From: Neorhodopirellula pilleata
Lineage (GTDB): Bacteria; Planctomycetota; Planctomycetia; Pirellulales; Pirellulaceae
NCBI RefSeq assembly: GCF_007859915.1
Contig: NZ_SJPM01000002.1
Location: forward strand, 894,298-958,297
Length of the DNA: 64,000 bases
Direction of reading: 5' to 3'
The notes below the pieces were generated by a model. The model did not search any database. It saw only the letters and a program-made list of their open reading frames with translations, and was not told the origin of the DNA. Below are positions 45,043 through 54,432 of the stretch, piece by piece. Every line of letters starts with the position of its first letter. Within the stretch, counting starts at the first letter, position 1. The position numbers were made by a program, and so were the translations under genes.

Positions 45043-46014
45043 ATGTCATCGATCCGCGTTTTCATCGCCTCCGTTTTGCTCGTGTGTGGATTGTTCACTG
45101 ACGTTCGTCGTTCCGCAGCGCAGTTCGACGACGGGGGTCTGGGGTCCCCTTCGGCACAGCTCGGAGATGAAATCTGGTTGGTCAGCAGTCGGCATCTCGG
45201 CTCGCGAAATTGTGACGTCGAGTCGCTCGAGGTCCGTCAATATGCAGACGGACAATGGTATTCTTCGACACCGCAAACTCTGCTTTCGGCGGAGATGGCG
45301 GTCGCTGCCAAACCGACCGTGATCTTGGTCCACGGCAACAGCTGGTCGTTATCCAAAGCGATCCAACGGGGGCTGCAGACCTACCGTCAGGTGTTTTTGC
45401 CTTGGCGTGATAAGCCGCCGATACGGTTCATCATTTGGACATGGCCGTCCGATCGCATCCCCGGACCGATCCGAGACATTCGGATCAAAGCGGATCTCGC
45501 CGAAGACCACTCGTTTCATTTGGCGAAGTTCCTGCAACGGATCCCGGTGTCTTCTCAGGTTTCCATGATCGGTTACAGCTATGGATCCCGCGTCACCCTG
45601 GGGGCATTGAATCTGCTCGGCGGTGGCAGCATCAACGGTGCCCGTATCGCAGCAACACAGGCCCCGACGCCACGCATCAATCTAACCTTGATCGCGCCGG
45701 CAATCCGGAACGATGCGCTGTTTACCTCGGTGCCACATGCTTTTGGACAATTGAATCATCTGTTTGTGATGTACAACCGCCGTGACCGTTACTTGTCGCT
45801 TTTTCGCTTCACCCGCTTTAGCGGAAAGACACCGGCGATGGGGTACACCGGATTAGCATGTGCGGGCCGCTTGCCTGGCGCCGCCTATCGAATCGATCAG
45901 TTCGATGCAGCAAGAGCGGTCGGTCCCGATCATGACTATTTGGAATACATTCGAGATCGGAACGTCGAACAGCGATTGCGTCGGAACTTGTTATATGCTC
46001 CGGTCGGCTATTAA
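45043..46014 (+). CDS. Secreted alpha/beta hydrolase-like protein
   Basis: This 323-residue protein has a signal peptide (VFIASVLLVCGLFTDVRRSAAQ). The fold shows VILVHGNSWS and the elbow GYSYGSR; a candidate Asp lies in NRRDRYLS and a His in DHDYLEY. It resembles uncharacterised DUF900-type hydrolases of planctomycetes and probably acts in the periplasm. The substrate is unknown. Its stop overlaps tail-to-tail with moeA (TTAA shared). Confidence 0.68.
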   Translation: MSSIRVFIASVLLVCGLFTDVRRSAAQFDDGGLGSPSAQLGDEIWLVSSRHLGSRNCDVESLEVRQYADGQWYSSTPQTLLSAEMAVAAKPTVILVHGNSWSLSKAIQRGLQTYRQVFLPWRDKPPIRFIIWTWPSDRIPGPIRDIRIKADLAEDHSFHLAKFLQRIPVSSQVSMIGYSYGSRVTLGALNLLGGGSINGARIAATQAPTPRINLTLIAPAIRNDALFTSVPHAFGQLNHLFVMYNRRDRYLSLFRFTRFSGKTPAMGYTGLACAGRLPGAAYRIDQFDAARAVGPDHDYLEYIRDRNVEQRLRRNLLYAPVGY

Positions 46015-47276
46015 GACCAAGCGAAATACGGCCAAGGGCCCTCGTCATTGGCGTTGGCGGGCATTTCGATGAATCCATCGCTCTGGGCCATCGAAACAAG
46101 ATCACCAGAGCCTTGACCGATGACCAGTTCGGCCAAGCCTGGGCCGATCATTCGCACCGCTCGCATCCAGTGCAATGGCAACGTCTTTGAACCGGCGTCC
46201 TCTAATCGGACCAACGGCGGGTGGGGGTTCCAATCGCTGACACCCGCCAATTTGGCGATCAACGGCAAGGCGAACCGTACCGCCCCCATGGTCGCGCTGA
46301 CCGGATTGCCCGGCAAACCTAAAATTGGCTTGACGGGTGCTTGGGATGTTTCTTGGTACACCACACCCAAAATGGGTCTACCAGGCCGAAGTGGCAAGCG
46401 ATGGAAGATCGTTTCGGCTCCCATGTTTTTGAGCACCGAGGGCACGTAGTCGTGATCGCCCATCGAGACACCACCGGTCAACAAGACCGCGTCGTGACTC
46501 GCGATCGCTTGCTCGATCACCCCACGCAACGCCTCGGGCTCATCAGGGCTGTGGGCGAGTGTCGGAATCACGGTGTACGAACACGCGTCGATCAATGCCG
46601 CAAGGGTCAATGAGTTACTGTTGCGGATTTGCCACGGCGATATCGGTGGTCCGCCATCGCCTTCAGACGCCATCTCATCACCCGTTGTGATGATGGCAAC
46701 GCGAACAAGCGAATAAACCGACGCAGATCGAATGCCGAAGTTCGCCAGCGACGCCATCTGAGGTGATTTGACCAGCGTCCCGGCGGGGAGAGCAAGATCA
46801 CCGCCGCGAAGGTTTTCGCCTCGGCGACGAATGTTCAGCCCCGGCTGACTTTCGTTTGCCTGAGGTTTCCAGCGAATCGTGCCCAAGCTCGCTGCATCGT
46901 CATCAATCGTCGCCTGCGATTCAATCGTGTGTTCACGCTGGATGACGCGATCACAACCACGCGGCACGACCGCACCGGTGAAGATTCGCACGACACCCGA
47001 CCCGCTCGACTTTGAGGGTGATAGCTCCGGCGGCGGGGAACCGGGCACACATTCGGCGACGACGTTCAGTTCGCCACTTTGAGAAAGTTGGCCGGGAAAG
47101 ATCGCGTAGCCGTCCATCGCTGAAACGTCCGCTGCGGGACTGTCGCGGTCCGCGTGAATCGATTCCGCCAAAACTCGTCCGACGAGATCCTCGCACCCCA
47201 GTTCCACTCCGACGGGTAACACTCGGTCAGCGATCGCGGCAATCGCGGCGTCGGGATGCTCAAAGGTTTCATTCAT
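46011..47276 (-). CDS. moeA: Molybdopterin molybdenumtransferase
   Basis: This 421-residue protein is of normal length for MoeA, which inserts molybdate into molybdopterin-AMP in the cytoplasm. Motifs are the SAMDGYA segment near residue 50, VAIITTGDEM, LTGGVSMGDHDYV in the MoCF-binding domain, and LPGNPVSATM. The first codons overlap the mobA stop by 8 bp, and the two form one operon. Its 3' end overlaps the hydrolase stop on the opposite strand. Confidence 0.93.
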   Translation of the reverse strand: MNETFEHPDAAIAAIADRVLPVGVELGCEDLVGRVLAESIHADRDSPAADVSAMDGYAIFPGQLSQSGELNVVAECVPGSPPPELSPSKSSGSGVVRIFTGAVVPRGCDRVIQREHTIESQATIDDDAASLGTIRWKPQANESQPGLNIRRRGENLRGGDLALPAGTLVKSPQMASLANFGIRSASVYSLVRVAIITTGDEMASEGDGGPPISPWQIRNSNSLTLAALIDACSYTVIPTLAHSPDEPEALRGVIEQAIASHDAVLLTGGVSMGDHDYVPSVLKNMGAETIFHRLPLRPGRPILGVVYQETSQAPVKPILGLPGNPVSATMGAVRFALPLIAKLAGVSDWNPHPPLVRLEDAGSKTLPLHWMRAVRMIGPGLAELVIGQGSGDLVSMAQSDGFIEMPANANDEGPWPYFAWS

Positions 47277-47895
47277 CGGTATGGATCAGCGGCCATTGAG
47301 TCGGATGGTTAACATTCGTGAGTGCGTGGGCACTCAACCGCACCGTTTGATGCGGATATCGCTCGATGAAACGATAAAGACTCCGGTCATCCGACGAAAC
47401 CAGACACTCGATCGGCTTCTGTAACGCCACCGGGTAGATCGCCACGAGCGGCTCGATCCGCGTCGGGGTTTCTTCACTCACTGCTGTCACGATCTGATCC
47501 GGTTGATCGCCAAACGTGTCCGCCAAAACCTGCAGTTCATGGGCGGGCAGGAACGGAAGATCGACAGGGATGACGAGGACTCCGGTGCAGGAATTGGCAA
47601 CAGCGTACTCGATCGCCAAACGCAAACCTTCGGCCGGTCCACGTTGGTCGATCTGATCGATCAAGGTCACGATCGAGTGGTGCTCGGTATCAATCAACTC
47701 ATCGATCATCCCTGCTTGATCCGCGTTAAGCGAGACGGAAACCTTGTCACAACAGCGTAGCAGTTCCGAGATCGCATGCCGCAAAAACGTACCGCCTCTC
47801 GGATGAGCCAATTCGGCTTTGCAATGTCCCATCCGCGACGAACGACCGCCGGCGAGAACAACACCAAGAATTCGTGAGACGCCGGAGGTAGACAT
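47269..47895 (-). CDS. mobA: Molybdenum cofactor guanylyltransferase
   Basis: This 208-residue protein starts at ATG 47895; a longer frame (to 47952) adds residues without family match. The nucleotidyltransferase signature VVLAGGRSSRMG lies at residues 11-22, then VIPVDLPFLPAHEL with the metal-binding Asp. It attaches GMP to the molybdenum cofactor for enzymes using the bis-MGD form. Operon partner of moeA, so the organism makes such molybdoenzymes. Confidence 0.9.
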   Translation of the reverse strand: MSTSGVSRILGVVLAGGRSSRMGHCKAELAHPRGGTFLRHAISELLRCCDKVSVSLNADQAGMIDELIDTEHHSIVTLIDQIDQRGPAEGLRLAIEYAVANSCTGVLVIPVDLPFLPAHELQVLADTFGDQPDQIVTAVSEETPTRIEPLVAIYPVALQKPIECLVSSDDRSLYRFIERYPHQTVRLSAHALTNVNHPTQWPLIHTDE

Positions 47896-48020
47896 GATGG
47901 TGAGATCAATAAAAGCAAGTCGACGACGCTGAAATAACTTCGCCATTTGCATCGAGCAAGAGAATCGTACCCCGACGCGTCAGTTTTGAAGTTGCACTTT
48001 CGTCTGTGGCATTGGTTTTT

Positions 48021-48200
48021 AGTAACCCGCTGCGTAAGCGAGGGATGAGTCAATATTAATGATCCCTCGCTTGCCGGGCTGTTGATTTAGTCCTCATCGA
48101 AACCCGAAGCGTGAGCGAGGGATACATACAGAGGCCTTAATGGCGATGAATCCCTCGCTCACGCTTCGGGTTACGATTAAATCAACAAGCCCTTACGCTG
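48021..48200. repeat. Palindromic repeat between mobA and the FAAL fusion gene
   Basis: The inner arms (48076-48193) pair GGGCTGTTGATTTA with TAAATCAACAAGCCC around AACCCGAAGCGTGAGCGAGG and its complement. Outer GTAACCCGCTGCGTAAGC pairs loosely with GCCCTTACGCTGCGGGGT. The same inner arms occur in the compound palindrome at 31230-31353. Confidence 0.7.
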
Positions 48201-48246
48201 CGGGGTAAAAAAAAAGTGCAACTAGCGAAACGTGTTCGGAATGGTC

Positions 48247-51200
48247 TTAACCCGTTTCCGCCAATCGAGGCACCGGCATTTCGCACAGTTCGTGAAAATG
48301 ATGCTGGGTTCGATCGACGGTAAATCGGATTTGTTCTTCGCTGTGTTCGCTCGTGATAAAGAATCGCAATCGGGCGGCGGACTCGTCAACGGCCGGATAC
48401 AAAATCGGTTGCACGTTGATGGCATCTTTCTTTAAGCGATTGCTCAACCTCAGTGCGACGAGCGAGTTCCCCGTGATGACCGGCACCACTGGAGTTCCAC
48501 CGCTGTCGCCCGTGTCCAAACCTGCTTCTTGGGCGAGTCGCAAAAACAGATTGCTGTTGTGACGCAATCGTTCGACCCGTTCTGGCTCGCGTTCGAGCAC
48601 ATCGAGGGACGCGATCGCGGCAGCCACTTGGCTGGGCGGCATCCCGACGCTAAACACAAAACCCGGCGCGGTGTAACGCAGCAATTCAACCAGCGCTTGG
48701 CTGCCCGCAATGTAACCGCCGCATGAGGACGCGGATTTGCTTAACGTTCCCATCCAAATATCGACTTCGCGTGCATCGAATCCGAAATGCTCGGCGATCC
48801 CATGCCCCGTCTTGCCCATCGTTCCGAAACTGTGGGCTTCGTCGACCATCAACATGCAGCGATGGCGTTTCTTGACTTCGATGAACTTCGGCACATCGGC
48901 AAAGTCACCGTCCATGCTGTAGACACCTTCGATCACGACGAGCGTGCGCCGGTATTGATGACGCAGAGCCTGCAACATCCGGTCGAGGGCTTCGTAGTCG
49001 TTATGAGGAAACGGGCGTCGTTTGGCACCGGATAACAACGCCCCCTGCACGATACTGTTGTGCGACAGTGAATCGTGCAGGATCAAATCTTCGGGGCCGA
49101 CGATATGGCCGATCGTCGTTTCATTGGTCGCATGCCCGCCGACCATCGTGATCGCCGCGTCGACGCCGAGCCACTGCGCGATCTTGCGTTCGAGTTGTCC
49201 GTGGATCGGCTTTTCGCCGCTGACAAGGCGACTGGCCGAGACGCTCGTGCCGTACTTGCGAATCGCATCGGAGGCAGCGGCGGAGACTTCCGGATGCCCG
49301 GACAAACCCAAATAATTGTAGCTCGCGAAACTGATGTACGTCTTACCGTCGATCATCGTCGTGTCGCCGACGGTGTTGTCATGGACGGTGAAGTACGGAT
49401 TCGGACAACCGGTCAGTTGCATCTGCCGCATTGTCGCCTTGAGTCGCCGGTATTCGGTGAACTGCGTCACGTCGTCTTCGGGAGCCACCGGCGACAATCG
49501 TGGGGTCCGGACGACGGTACCATTCGCGGACGTGTCACTGATCGCGGCATGGATACCAGTCGCATTGACTTCTGAATCGGCCGCACCGAGCTGCGCGTTG
49601 GGGTCTTTGAGGAACGACTCCGCCCGTCCACGTGCGCCGGCGGGAAGATAACGTTCGACGGCCGCAGCGGTTTGGCCGATCGTTTCGATCTCATCGAGCA
49701 CGGTTTCGGGGAAACGCCCGCCAAAGGTCCGCTCAAGGTTGCGAGCGATCTCGAGTCGCTCCAAGCTATCCAAGCCGAGGTCCAAGACGATGTTTGTGTC
49801 GGTTGAAATCTGTCCGGCACGTTCGCCGGCGATGCGACGAACGTGAGCCTCGATCGCGTCGATGATGATCGGATCGGCGGCGGCGTTCAAACCCGCCGAG
49901 CCCGAAGCCGCCTTCATCATCGTTTCCGAGCTACCGCCAGTCGATTGCAAGGAAGACTCTTCGCCGCGAACCCATTGGGCGACGATTTTTAGTTCGTGAT
50001 CGCGGACGGCATGCAAACAGGCGTGGCGTTGAATTTTGCCGCTGCTCGTTTTCGGCACGCTGCTGTTGCGGACCAAGTAGATCGCATCAGGAGGCAGGTC
50101 GTGTTCTTCGGTAACGGCTCGGCGGATCGCTTGAAGGTGCTCGTCCCAATCCATGTCACGGCGACGAACGGTCTCCGCCACAATCACAAGTTGCTCACGG
50201 TCGATGTCGGTCATCGCGAACGCCGCCACACTGCCCGCCTGGACCAAGTCGCTGGCCTTTTCGACCGTCGCCTCGATGTCTTGCGGGTAGCGGTTGACGC
50301 CGCGGACGATGATCATGTCCTTCAGCCGACCGGAGACATAGAGTTGATCTTCGTGGCGGAATCCCAAGTCGCCGGTTCGTAGAAACGGCCCTTGATCGTC
50401 GTCGGTCATTGCCGAAAACGTCTTGTTGGTTTCTTCACGACGTTGCCAATAGCCACGGCCGACCGAAGGGCTTTGAACCCAGATTTCACCGATCGAATTG
50501 GAAGGCAGGATCTTCAACGAATCAGGATCAACGATCTCGATGCGTTCGCCCGGTAGGATGCGACCGCACCCGACCAACTCGCGACTATCAATCTCATGGC
50601 GCGACGGTACGACATTCTTCTTGTCGAGTTCCGCTCCGTCGAACGACGTCAAAACGGGACGAGTTTCTTTGGGGCCACCGGTGACGATCAAGGTTGTCTC
50701 GGCCATGCCATAGCACGGCAGGTGCGACGACGCGCGGAATCCGATCTTGCTGAATCGTTCGGTGAACTGTTGCAACGTCGACGCGCGAATCGGTTCGGCT
50801 CCGTTGAACGCAACTTCCCACGACGACAAGTCCAAGCCTGCGACTTCGGCGTCGTCGATCTTGTCGACGCACAACTGGTAAGCGAAATTGGGTCCGCCGC
50901 TGATCGTGACTTTATGTCGCGAGATCACTTGCAACCAACGCGATGGCCGCTGCAAGAACGACATCGGGCTCATCAACACGTTTGGACGGCCCATGTACAT
51001 CGGCATCAAAACTCCGCCGATCAGTCCCATGTCGTGATAGGTTGGCAACCAAGTCGTGCCGACGATCTGTTCGGACGGCTCGAACGCGTGCAGAATCAGT
51101 TGACTGTTGGCGATCAAGTTTTCGTGCGTCAACATCACGCCCTTGGGCGAGCCGGTCGAGCCGGAAGTGTATTGCAAAACACCCAATGCGTCGCTGCGCA

Positions 51201-51774
51201 GTCGCGGGCATCGCCAGTAGGCTTCGTCGCGATGGTCCGGCGAATCCGTGCTCAGCATCTGAACGCCGACGAGGTCTTCGTGAAGGTCCGGTCCGGAGAG
51301 TTGTTCGATGACCGATTGCGTCGACAGAGCCCATCGGGCGTCGGCATCCAACACAATCGACCGAATCCGGGACGCTTTTCGATTGCGGCGGGGCGGGAAC
51401 GCCGGAACAGCGATCGCGCCGGCGGCGAAAACCGCGAACAAAGACACGACAAAATCTAAACCCGGCGGGTAAAGCAATAGAACTCGGTCGCCCGGCCGAA
51501 TTCCGCAACGGCCTTGCAGGTACCCCGCCAGACCCTTCGCTTCGGCCCAAAGTTCGGCGTAGCTTAATGATCGTTCGATCTCATCGCCGTCGGAGAAGGC
51601 GAATGCGTTGGAATCCGAGCGTGCTTGTTCCCAGTGCCGAAGGATCGACACGAAATGGTCTCGCGGGGGCATTTCGCCGCAGAAGTATTTTTGCAGATCC
51701 ACCAGTATCAACCTGTCCCAGGAATGAATATCGCTTCGTAGTCTAGCTTCCTCAACCGAATTATTCATCGGCAC
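48247..51774 (-). CDS. Fatty acyl-AMP ligase / ACP / alpha-oxoamine synthase fusion
   Basis: This 1175-residue protein has three catalytic modules. Residues about 30-610: a fatty acyl-AMP ligase (LQYTSGSTGSPKGVMLTHEN for ATP binding, TWLPTYHDMGLIGG, YGMAETT, and the FLRTGDLG C-terminal motif). About 645-720: an acyl carrier protein with S670 (GLDSLERLE) for the phosphopantetheine arm. About 790-1165: a PLP-dependent alpha-oxoamine synthase (AONS, BioF- or SPT-like), with K1013 (GTLSKSASSCGG) as the PLP lysine and the EGVYSMDGD / VDEAHSFGTMG stretches. The module order implies loading of a fatty acid as acyl-AMP, transfer to ACP, and decarboxylative condensation with an amino acid to an alpha-amino ketone. 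Product unknown. The gene stands alone. Confidence 0.9.
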   Translation of the reverse strand: MPMNNSVEEARLRSDIHSWDRLILVDLQKYFCGEMPPRDHFVSILRHWEQARSDSNAFAFSDGDEIERSLSYAELWAEAKGLAGYLQGRCGIRPGDRVLLLYPPGLDFVVSLFAVFAAGAIAVPAFPPRRNRKASRIRSIVLDADARWALSTQSVIEQLSGPDLHEDLVGVQMLSTDSPDHRDEAYWRCPRLRSDALGVLQYTSGSTGSPKGVMLTHENLIANSQLILHAFEPSEQIVGTTWLPTYHDMGLIGGVLMPMYMGRPNVLMSPMSFLQRPSRWLQVISRHKVTISGGPNFAYQLCVDKIDDAEVAGLDLSSWEVAFNGAEPIRASTLQQFTERFSKIGFRASSHLPCYGMAETTLIVTGGPKETRPVLTSFDGAELDKKNVVPSRHEIDSRELVGCGRILPGERIEIVDPDSLKILPSNSIGEIWVQSPSVGRGYWQRREETNKTFSAMTDDDQGPFLRTGDLGFRHEDQLYVSGRLKDMIIVRGVNRYPQDIEATVEKASDLVQAGSVAAFAMTDIDREQLVIVAETVRRRDMDWDEHLQAIRRAVTEEHDLPPDAIYLVRNSSVPKTSSGKIQRHACLHAVRDHELKIVAQWVRGEESSLQSTGGSSETMMKAASGSAGLNAAADPIIIDAIEAHVRRIAGERAGQISTDTNIVLDLGLDSLERLEIARNLERTFGGRFPETVLDEIETIGQTAAAVERYLPAGARGRAESFLKDPNAQLGAADSEVNATGIHAAISDTSANGTVVRTPRLSPVAPEDDVTQFTEYRRLKATMRQMQLTGCPNPYFTVHDNTVGDTTMIDGKTYISFASYNYLGLSGHPEVSAAASDAIRKYGTSVSASRLVSGEKPIHGQLERKIAQWLGVDAAITMVGGHATNETTIGHIVGPEDLILHDSLSHNSIVQGALLSGAKRRPFPHNDYEALDRMLQALRHQYRRTLVVIEGVYSMDGDFADVPKFIEVKKRHRCMLMVDEAHSFGTMGKTGHGIAEHFGFDAREVDIWMGTLSKSASSCGGYIAGSQALVELLRYTAPGFVFSVGMPPSQVAAAIASLDVLEREPERVERLRHNSNLFLRLAQEAGLDTGDSGGTPVVPVITGNSLVALRLSNRLKKDAINVQPILYPAVDESAARLRFFITSEHSEEQIRFTVDRTQHHFHELCEMPVPRLAETG

Positions 51775-51881
51775 ATGACCGAAAGATTGCCTGTGGTCCC
51801 TAGTTTAAACCACAATTAGCTCAGAAGACCGCTGCGTCGGGGGGATTGTCCCTAAAAACGTGAGAGCACCGATAGTCCACC

Positions 51882-52691
51882 CTACCGCCAAATCCGCATC
51901 GGCGGCAAACCCGCAATTCCGGTGGCATCGACGGGGGCCACATACGACGGCACCGACCGAGGAACCAATTCCGTCGCCCGCAGTCCGGTCTGCAAACTCG
52001 AGCGGGGACTCTCGCCCGACGCCAAACTTGCGACCGATGACACACCTCCAATGGACGTGCCCGACCGAATCGGTTGGATCGGTGAGTTAGCCGCCAAAGG
52101 TCGCAATCGAGCCGCAATCTCCGGCGGTACGTTGGGGACCGATCCGGCCGCCGCCGGACCTAACGTCTGCGGCATCGCATTGGGTGCCACCCGACCGACG
52201 GGCTCGAAATCGACCTGCTGCTGTCGGTCCATGCGCAGCGATTGTTGGGGAACACTGACGGTCTGCGTTTCCGGTTCCCACTGAACATGTGTTTTCGTTT
52301 CCGCGATGACTTCGTCGCGGACCTGCCAGGTCGTCTCCGGCACATGGTGGTACGCCACCCGAGGGGCGACGAACGGGTTCCAGCGGTTTTCGACCTTGGG
52401 AACCCAGCGATTTTGCGTGACGGGAATGTACATCCGGCGAGTCGTCGGCCGGGTTTCGGTAACAGTCTTGGGTTTGTAGACCGTTTGTTGGCGCTGTTCG
52501 ATCTTCGTTTCGACCACCGGTTTTTCGATCGTCCGCATGATCTGCCGATACACGATTCCGGTCGCCGGATCGGTGTAGAAGCCCGGAGATTCTTGAGCGG
52601 ACAGCGGCTGGAAACTCACAAGACCGAGTCCCGAAGAGAATCCTGTGATTGTGGCGAGTGTCAATAGTTTTCGAGCAAGATTAGATCGCAT
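51882..52691 (-). CDS. Secreted protein of unknown function
   Basis: This 269-residue protein starts at ATG 52691, which opens into a signal peptide (LLTLATITGFSSGLGLVSF, cleavage near residue 34 before SAQESPGFY). The mature part is hydrophilic, with repeating Pro/Arg/Val segments such as RRMYIPVTQNRWVPKVENRW that look like cell-surface repeat motifs, then a low-complexity Ala/Ser/Pro tail. No domain recognised. It may be a planctomycete surface or stalk protein; that is an inference from composition only. Confidence 0.6.
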   Translation of the reverse strand: MRSNLARKLLTLATITGFSSGLGLVSFQPLSAQESPGFYTDPATGIVYRQIMRTIEKPVVETKIEQRQQTVYKPKTVTETRPTTRRMYIPVTQNRWVPKVENRWNPFVAPRVAYHHVPETTWQVRDEVIAETKTHVQWEPETQTVSVPQQSLRMDRQQQVDFEPVGRVAPNAMPQTLGPAAAGSVPNVPPEIAARLRPLAANSPIQPIRSGTSIGGVSSVASLASGESPRSSLQTGLRATELVPRSVPSYVAPVDATGIAGLPPMRIWR

Positions 52692-52841
52692 GACAGTCCC
52701 TCGTCGTGCGGGGCGGATGAACATCACGGCGGCGATTGAGTTGCCGCTTGGCGAACACCCTGAAAGTGAAGACAATGCCTTTCATCATCGGCGAAACGAA
52801 TGACCGTCGATGAAATCATTCCATCCTCAGGACACAAACGC

Positions 52842-53090
52842 ATGACGATTACTCCGGATATCCTTCCCATCTTGCGCTGTCCGGCGGGTGGCGGCCCGCT
52901 CACCCTGGCCGACGCGGAGTTGATCGAGCGGATTAACGAACAAATTGCCGCCGGCACCGCCCGCGACCAACTCGACGCGCGAGTGGAAACACCCGTCGAC
53001 GGCGGACTCGTCACCGCAAACGCCGATCGCCTCTATCCGATCCGAGAAAATATCCCCACCCTGATCGCCGATGACGCGATTCGGTTGTAA
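52842..53090 (+). CDS. Trm112-like small protein
   Basis: This 82-residue protein starts at ATG 52842; the frame extends upstream to 52800 but the Trm112 fold begins here. It has the Trm112 pattern LPILRCPAGGGPLTLADAE and the C-terminal LYPIRENIPTLI. The usual second Cys after CP is replaced (CPAGGG), so the zinc site may be reduced or lost. Family members activate methyltransferases or act as small zinc proteins. A hexamer repeat follows immediately. Confidence 0.7.
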   Translation: MTITPDILPILRCPAGGGPLTLADAELIERINEQIAAGTARDQLDARVETPVDGGLVTANADRLYPIRENIPTLIADDAIRL

Positions 53091-53107
53091 TGGAGCATCG
53101 CTCCATT

Positions 53108-53254
53108 ACTTAAACTTAAACTTAAACTTAAACTTAAACTTAAACTTAAACTTAAACTTAAACTTAAACTTAAACTTAAACTTAAACCTCAACCCGCTTC
53201 TCAGACGGCGACCGCCCGCTCGAAATTCGTGACGGGTTTAAGTTTAAGTTTAAG
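53108..53254. repeat. AAACTT hexamer array, longer copy
   Basis: About 13 exact units of the AAACTT hexamer (53108-53187), a 48-bp core, then a short AAGTTT arm (53236-53254). Sister of the array at 44759-44903. The longer left arm suggests expansion by slipped replication. Confidence 0.8.
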
Positions 53255-53268
53255 AGCCAACTCGCCGC

Positions 53269-53490
53269 TTACGCGGCTTGTTGGGCTTGGGGGATGGATT
53301 TGCCTTGCAACTGAAAGACGCAACGCAACACTTCGGCGAAGGGAATACCGTGTTCCAACTCCTTACGGCGGGTCTTTTGCGCGATCACAACGGCCCCTAC
53401 TGCAACGGCGATCGGCGCGGGCTTGGATTGCGGGTTGTATTTGATCGCGATCGCCAGTTCCGTCGGATGGCTCACGATCACGTCCGCCAT
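53269..53490 (-). CDS. FlhB C-terminal-like small protein (possible remnant)
   Basis: This 73-residue frame matches the cytoplasmic C-terminal domain of FlhB/YscU export-switch proteins: ADVIVSHPTELAIAIKYNP with the cleavage site NPTH changed to HPTE, then a segment like APIAVAVGAVVIAQKTRRKELEHGIPF. Small free-standing proteins of this type exist (YlqH-like), but a stop lies a few codons upstream and the C-terminus ends early, so this may be a decayed fragment. No flagellar gene is nearby. Confidence 0.5.
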   Translation of the reverse strand: MADVIVSHPTELAIAIKYNPQSKPAPIAVAVGAVVIAQKTRRKELEHGIPFAEVLRCVFQLQGKSIPQAQQAA

Positions 53491-53511
53491 TGGTCGGAAG
53501 AACGCCCGTCA

Positions 53512-54210
53512 GTCCATTTCACCGAGGATCTGGGAAACGCTTCGCGTGGGGTCGTTCTCGAGTTTCGAGATTCAGCCTTTCCTCAAGCCCGAAACCCAAG
53601 TCCGTTCCCTGGCGAAGCCCTCACCCGGCGGCGGCCTTCCAGACCGGCACAGCAGCGACGTATTTCGTGCGCGTCGACCGTCCGCATCGCTATCGGAGGA
53701 ACCATTGAATGTGCGGTTTCCTGCCACAAGTATGGTGGAGTTCGTATCCGCCAAAGAGGAGCGGTAGCTTACCAGCTACCGATTGAACCCCGAGCCCGGG
53801 AACTGACCCCCGGTGTAGCCGCAACCCCGCCCCGGCGCAGGTGCAAACTATGAGGAGTTCTGGGTAACCATGTTGGCTTCCAGCGCCGTCCGGACGACGG
53901 TCCCGGGGAGCACTTGGATCTGCAGCAACTACAACCTGATGATGCAACCCCGCGAGGTCCTACGAGCAAGGCTCGTCGCTGGAGATAACTCGTTTGAAAC
54001 AAAATATTTGCGTCAAAGACTGTGCCATTCGTGGGTGGCACCACTTTCACGAGCGGCAAAGTCAACCCTTGGAAAAGTGCTCTGTCCCTATGATTACACT
54101 ACTGGTCGATCACAATCGACAGGGTCTACAAAAAACACCAACCGAACTGACCACTCCGATCATGAAAACCAACTGAAACCCCTTGAACACAAATCTGCCA
54201 AGGAGGGCAT
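53512..54210. other. Region without a recognisable gene
   Basis: Several long open frames on both strands overlap each other and none matches a family I know. A small stem (GGTAGCT...AGCTACC) lies at about 53763-53783. A frame ending near 53850 contains a short DUF1559-like string but is too short to call. This is probably the decayed remains of one or more genes next to the RAYT remnant at 54216. Confidence 0.4.
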
Positions 54211-54215
54211 TGTGA

Positions 54216-54432
54216 TTACTTCACCATCACCGTGTATGTGAGACAGTCAATTCCAAAAACGCTGGCCAGGAACTCCAAGCGTTCACGAATCCAGCCACGC
54301 CGGTGTTCATAGGATTGCCCCCGAAAAACGATCCTCCACGCATAGAAAGGCACGGCGAACACAACGCTGGATGGCATGAAAAACCTGCACTTCAGCGGGA
54401 TCAGCGACTTCATAACGAGGTTCGCGTGGCAT
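54216..54432 (-). pseudogene. RAYT-type transposase remnant with frameshift
   Basis: From ATG 54432 the minus strand reads PRYEVADPAEVQVFHAIQRC, matching residues about 3-28 of the intact RAYT protein at 59313 (MSRAEVFDPGEVAVGHVFSR). Near 54308 the match moves to another frame (HRRGWIRERLEFLASVFGID against HRKRWIEEYLQQFAAYFGID) and ends at a stop just before the catalytic HFH would appear. So this is a truncated, frameshifted copy. Confidence 0.65.

Noticed and set aside
53512..54210. Group II intron or reverse transcriptase
   Set aside because: No YADD-type motif, no intron-like 5' GUGYG or 3' AY end, and no coherent long frame.
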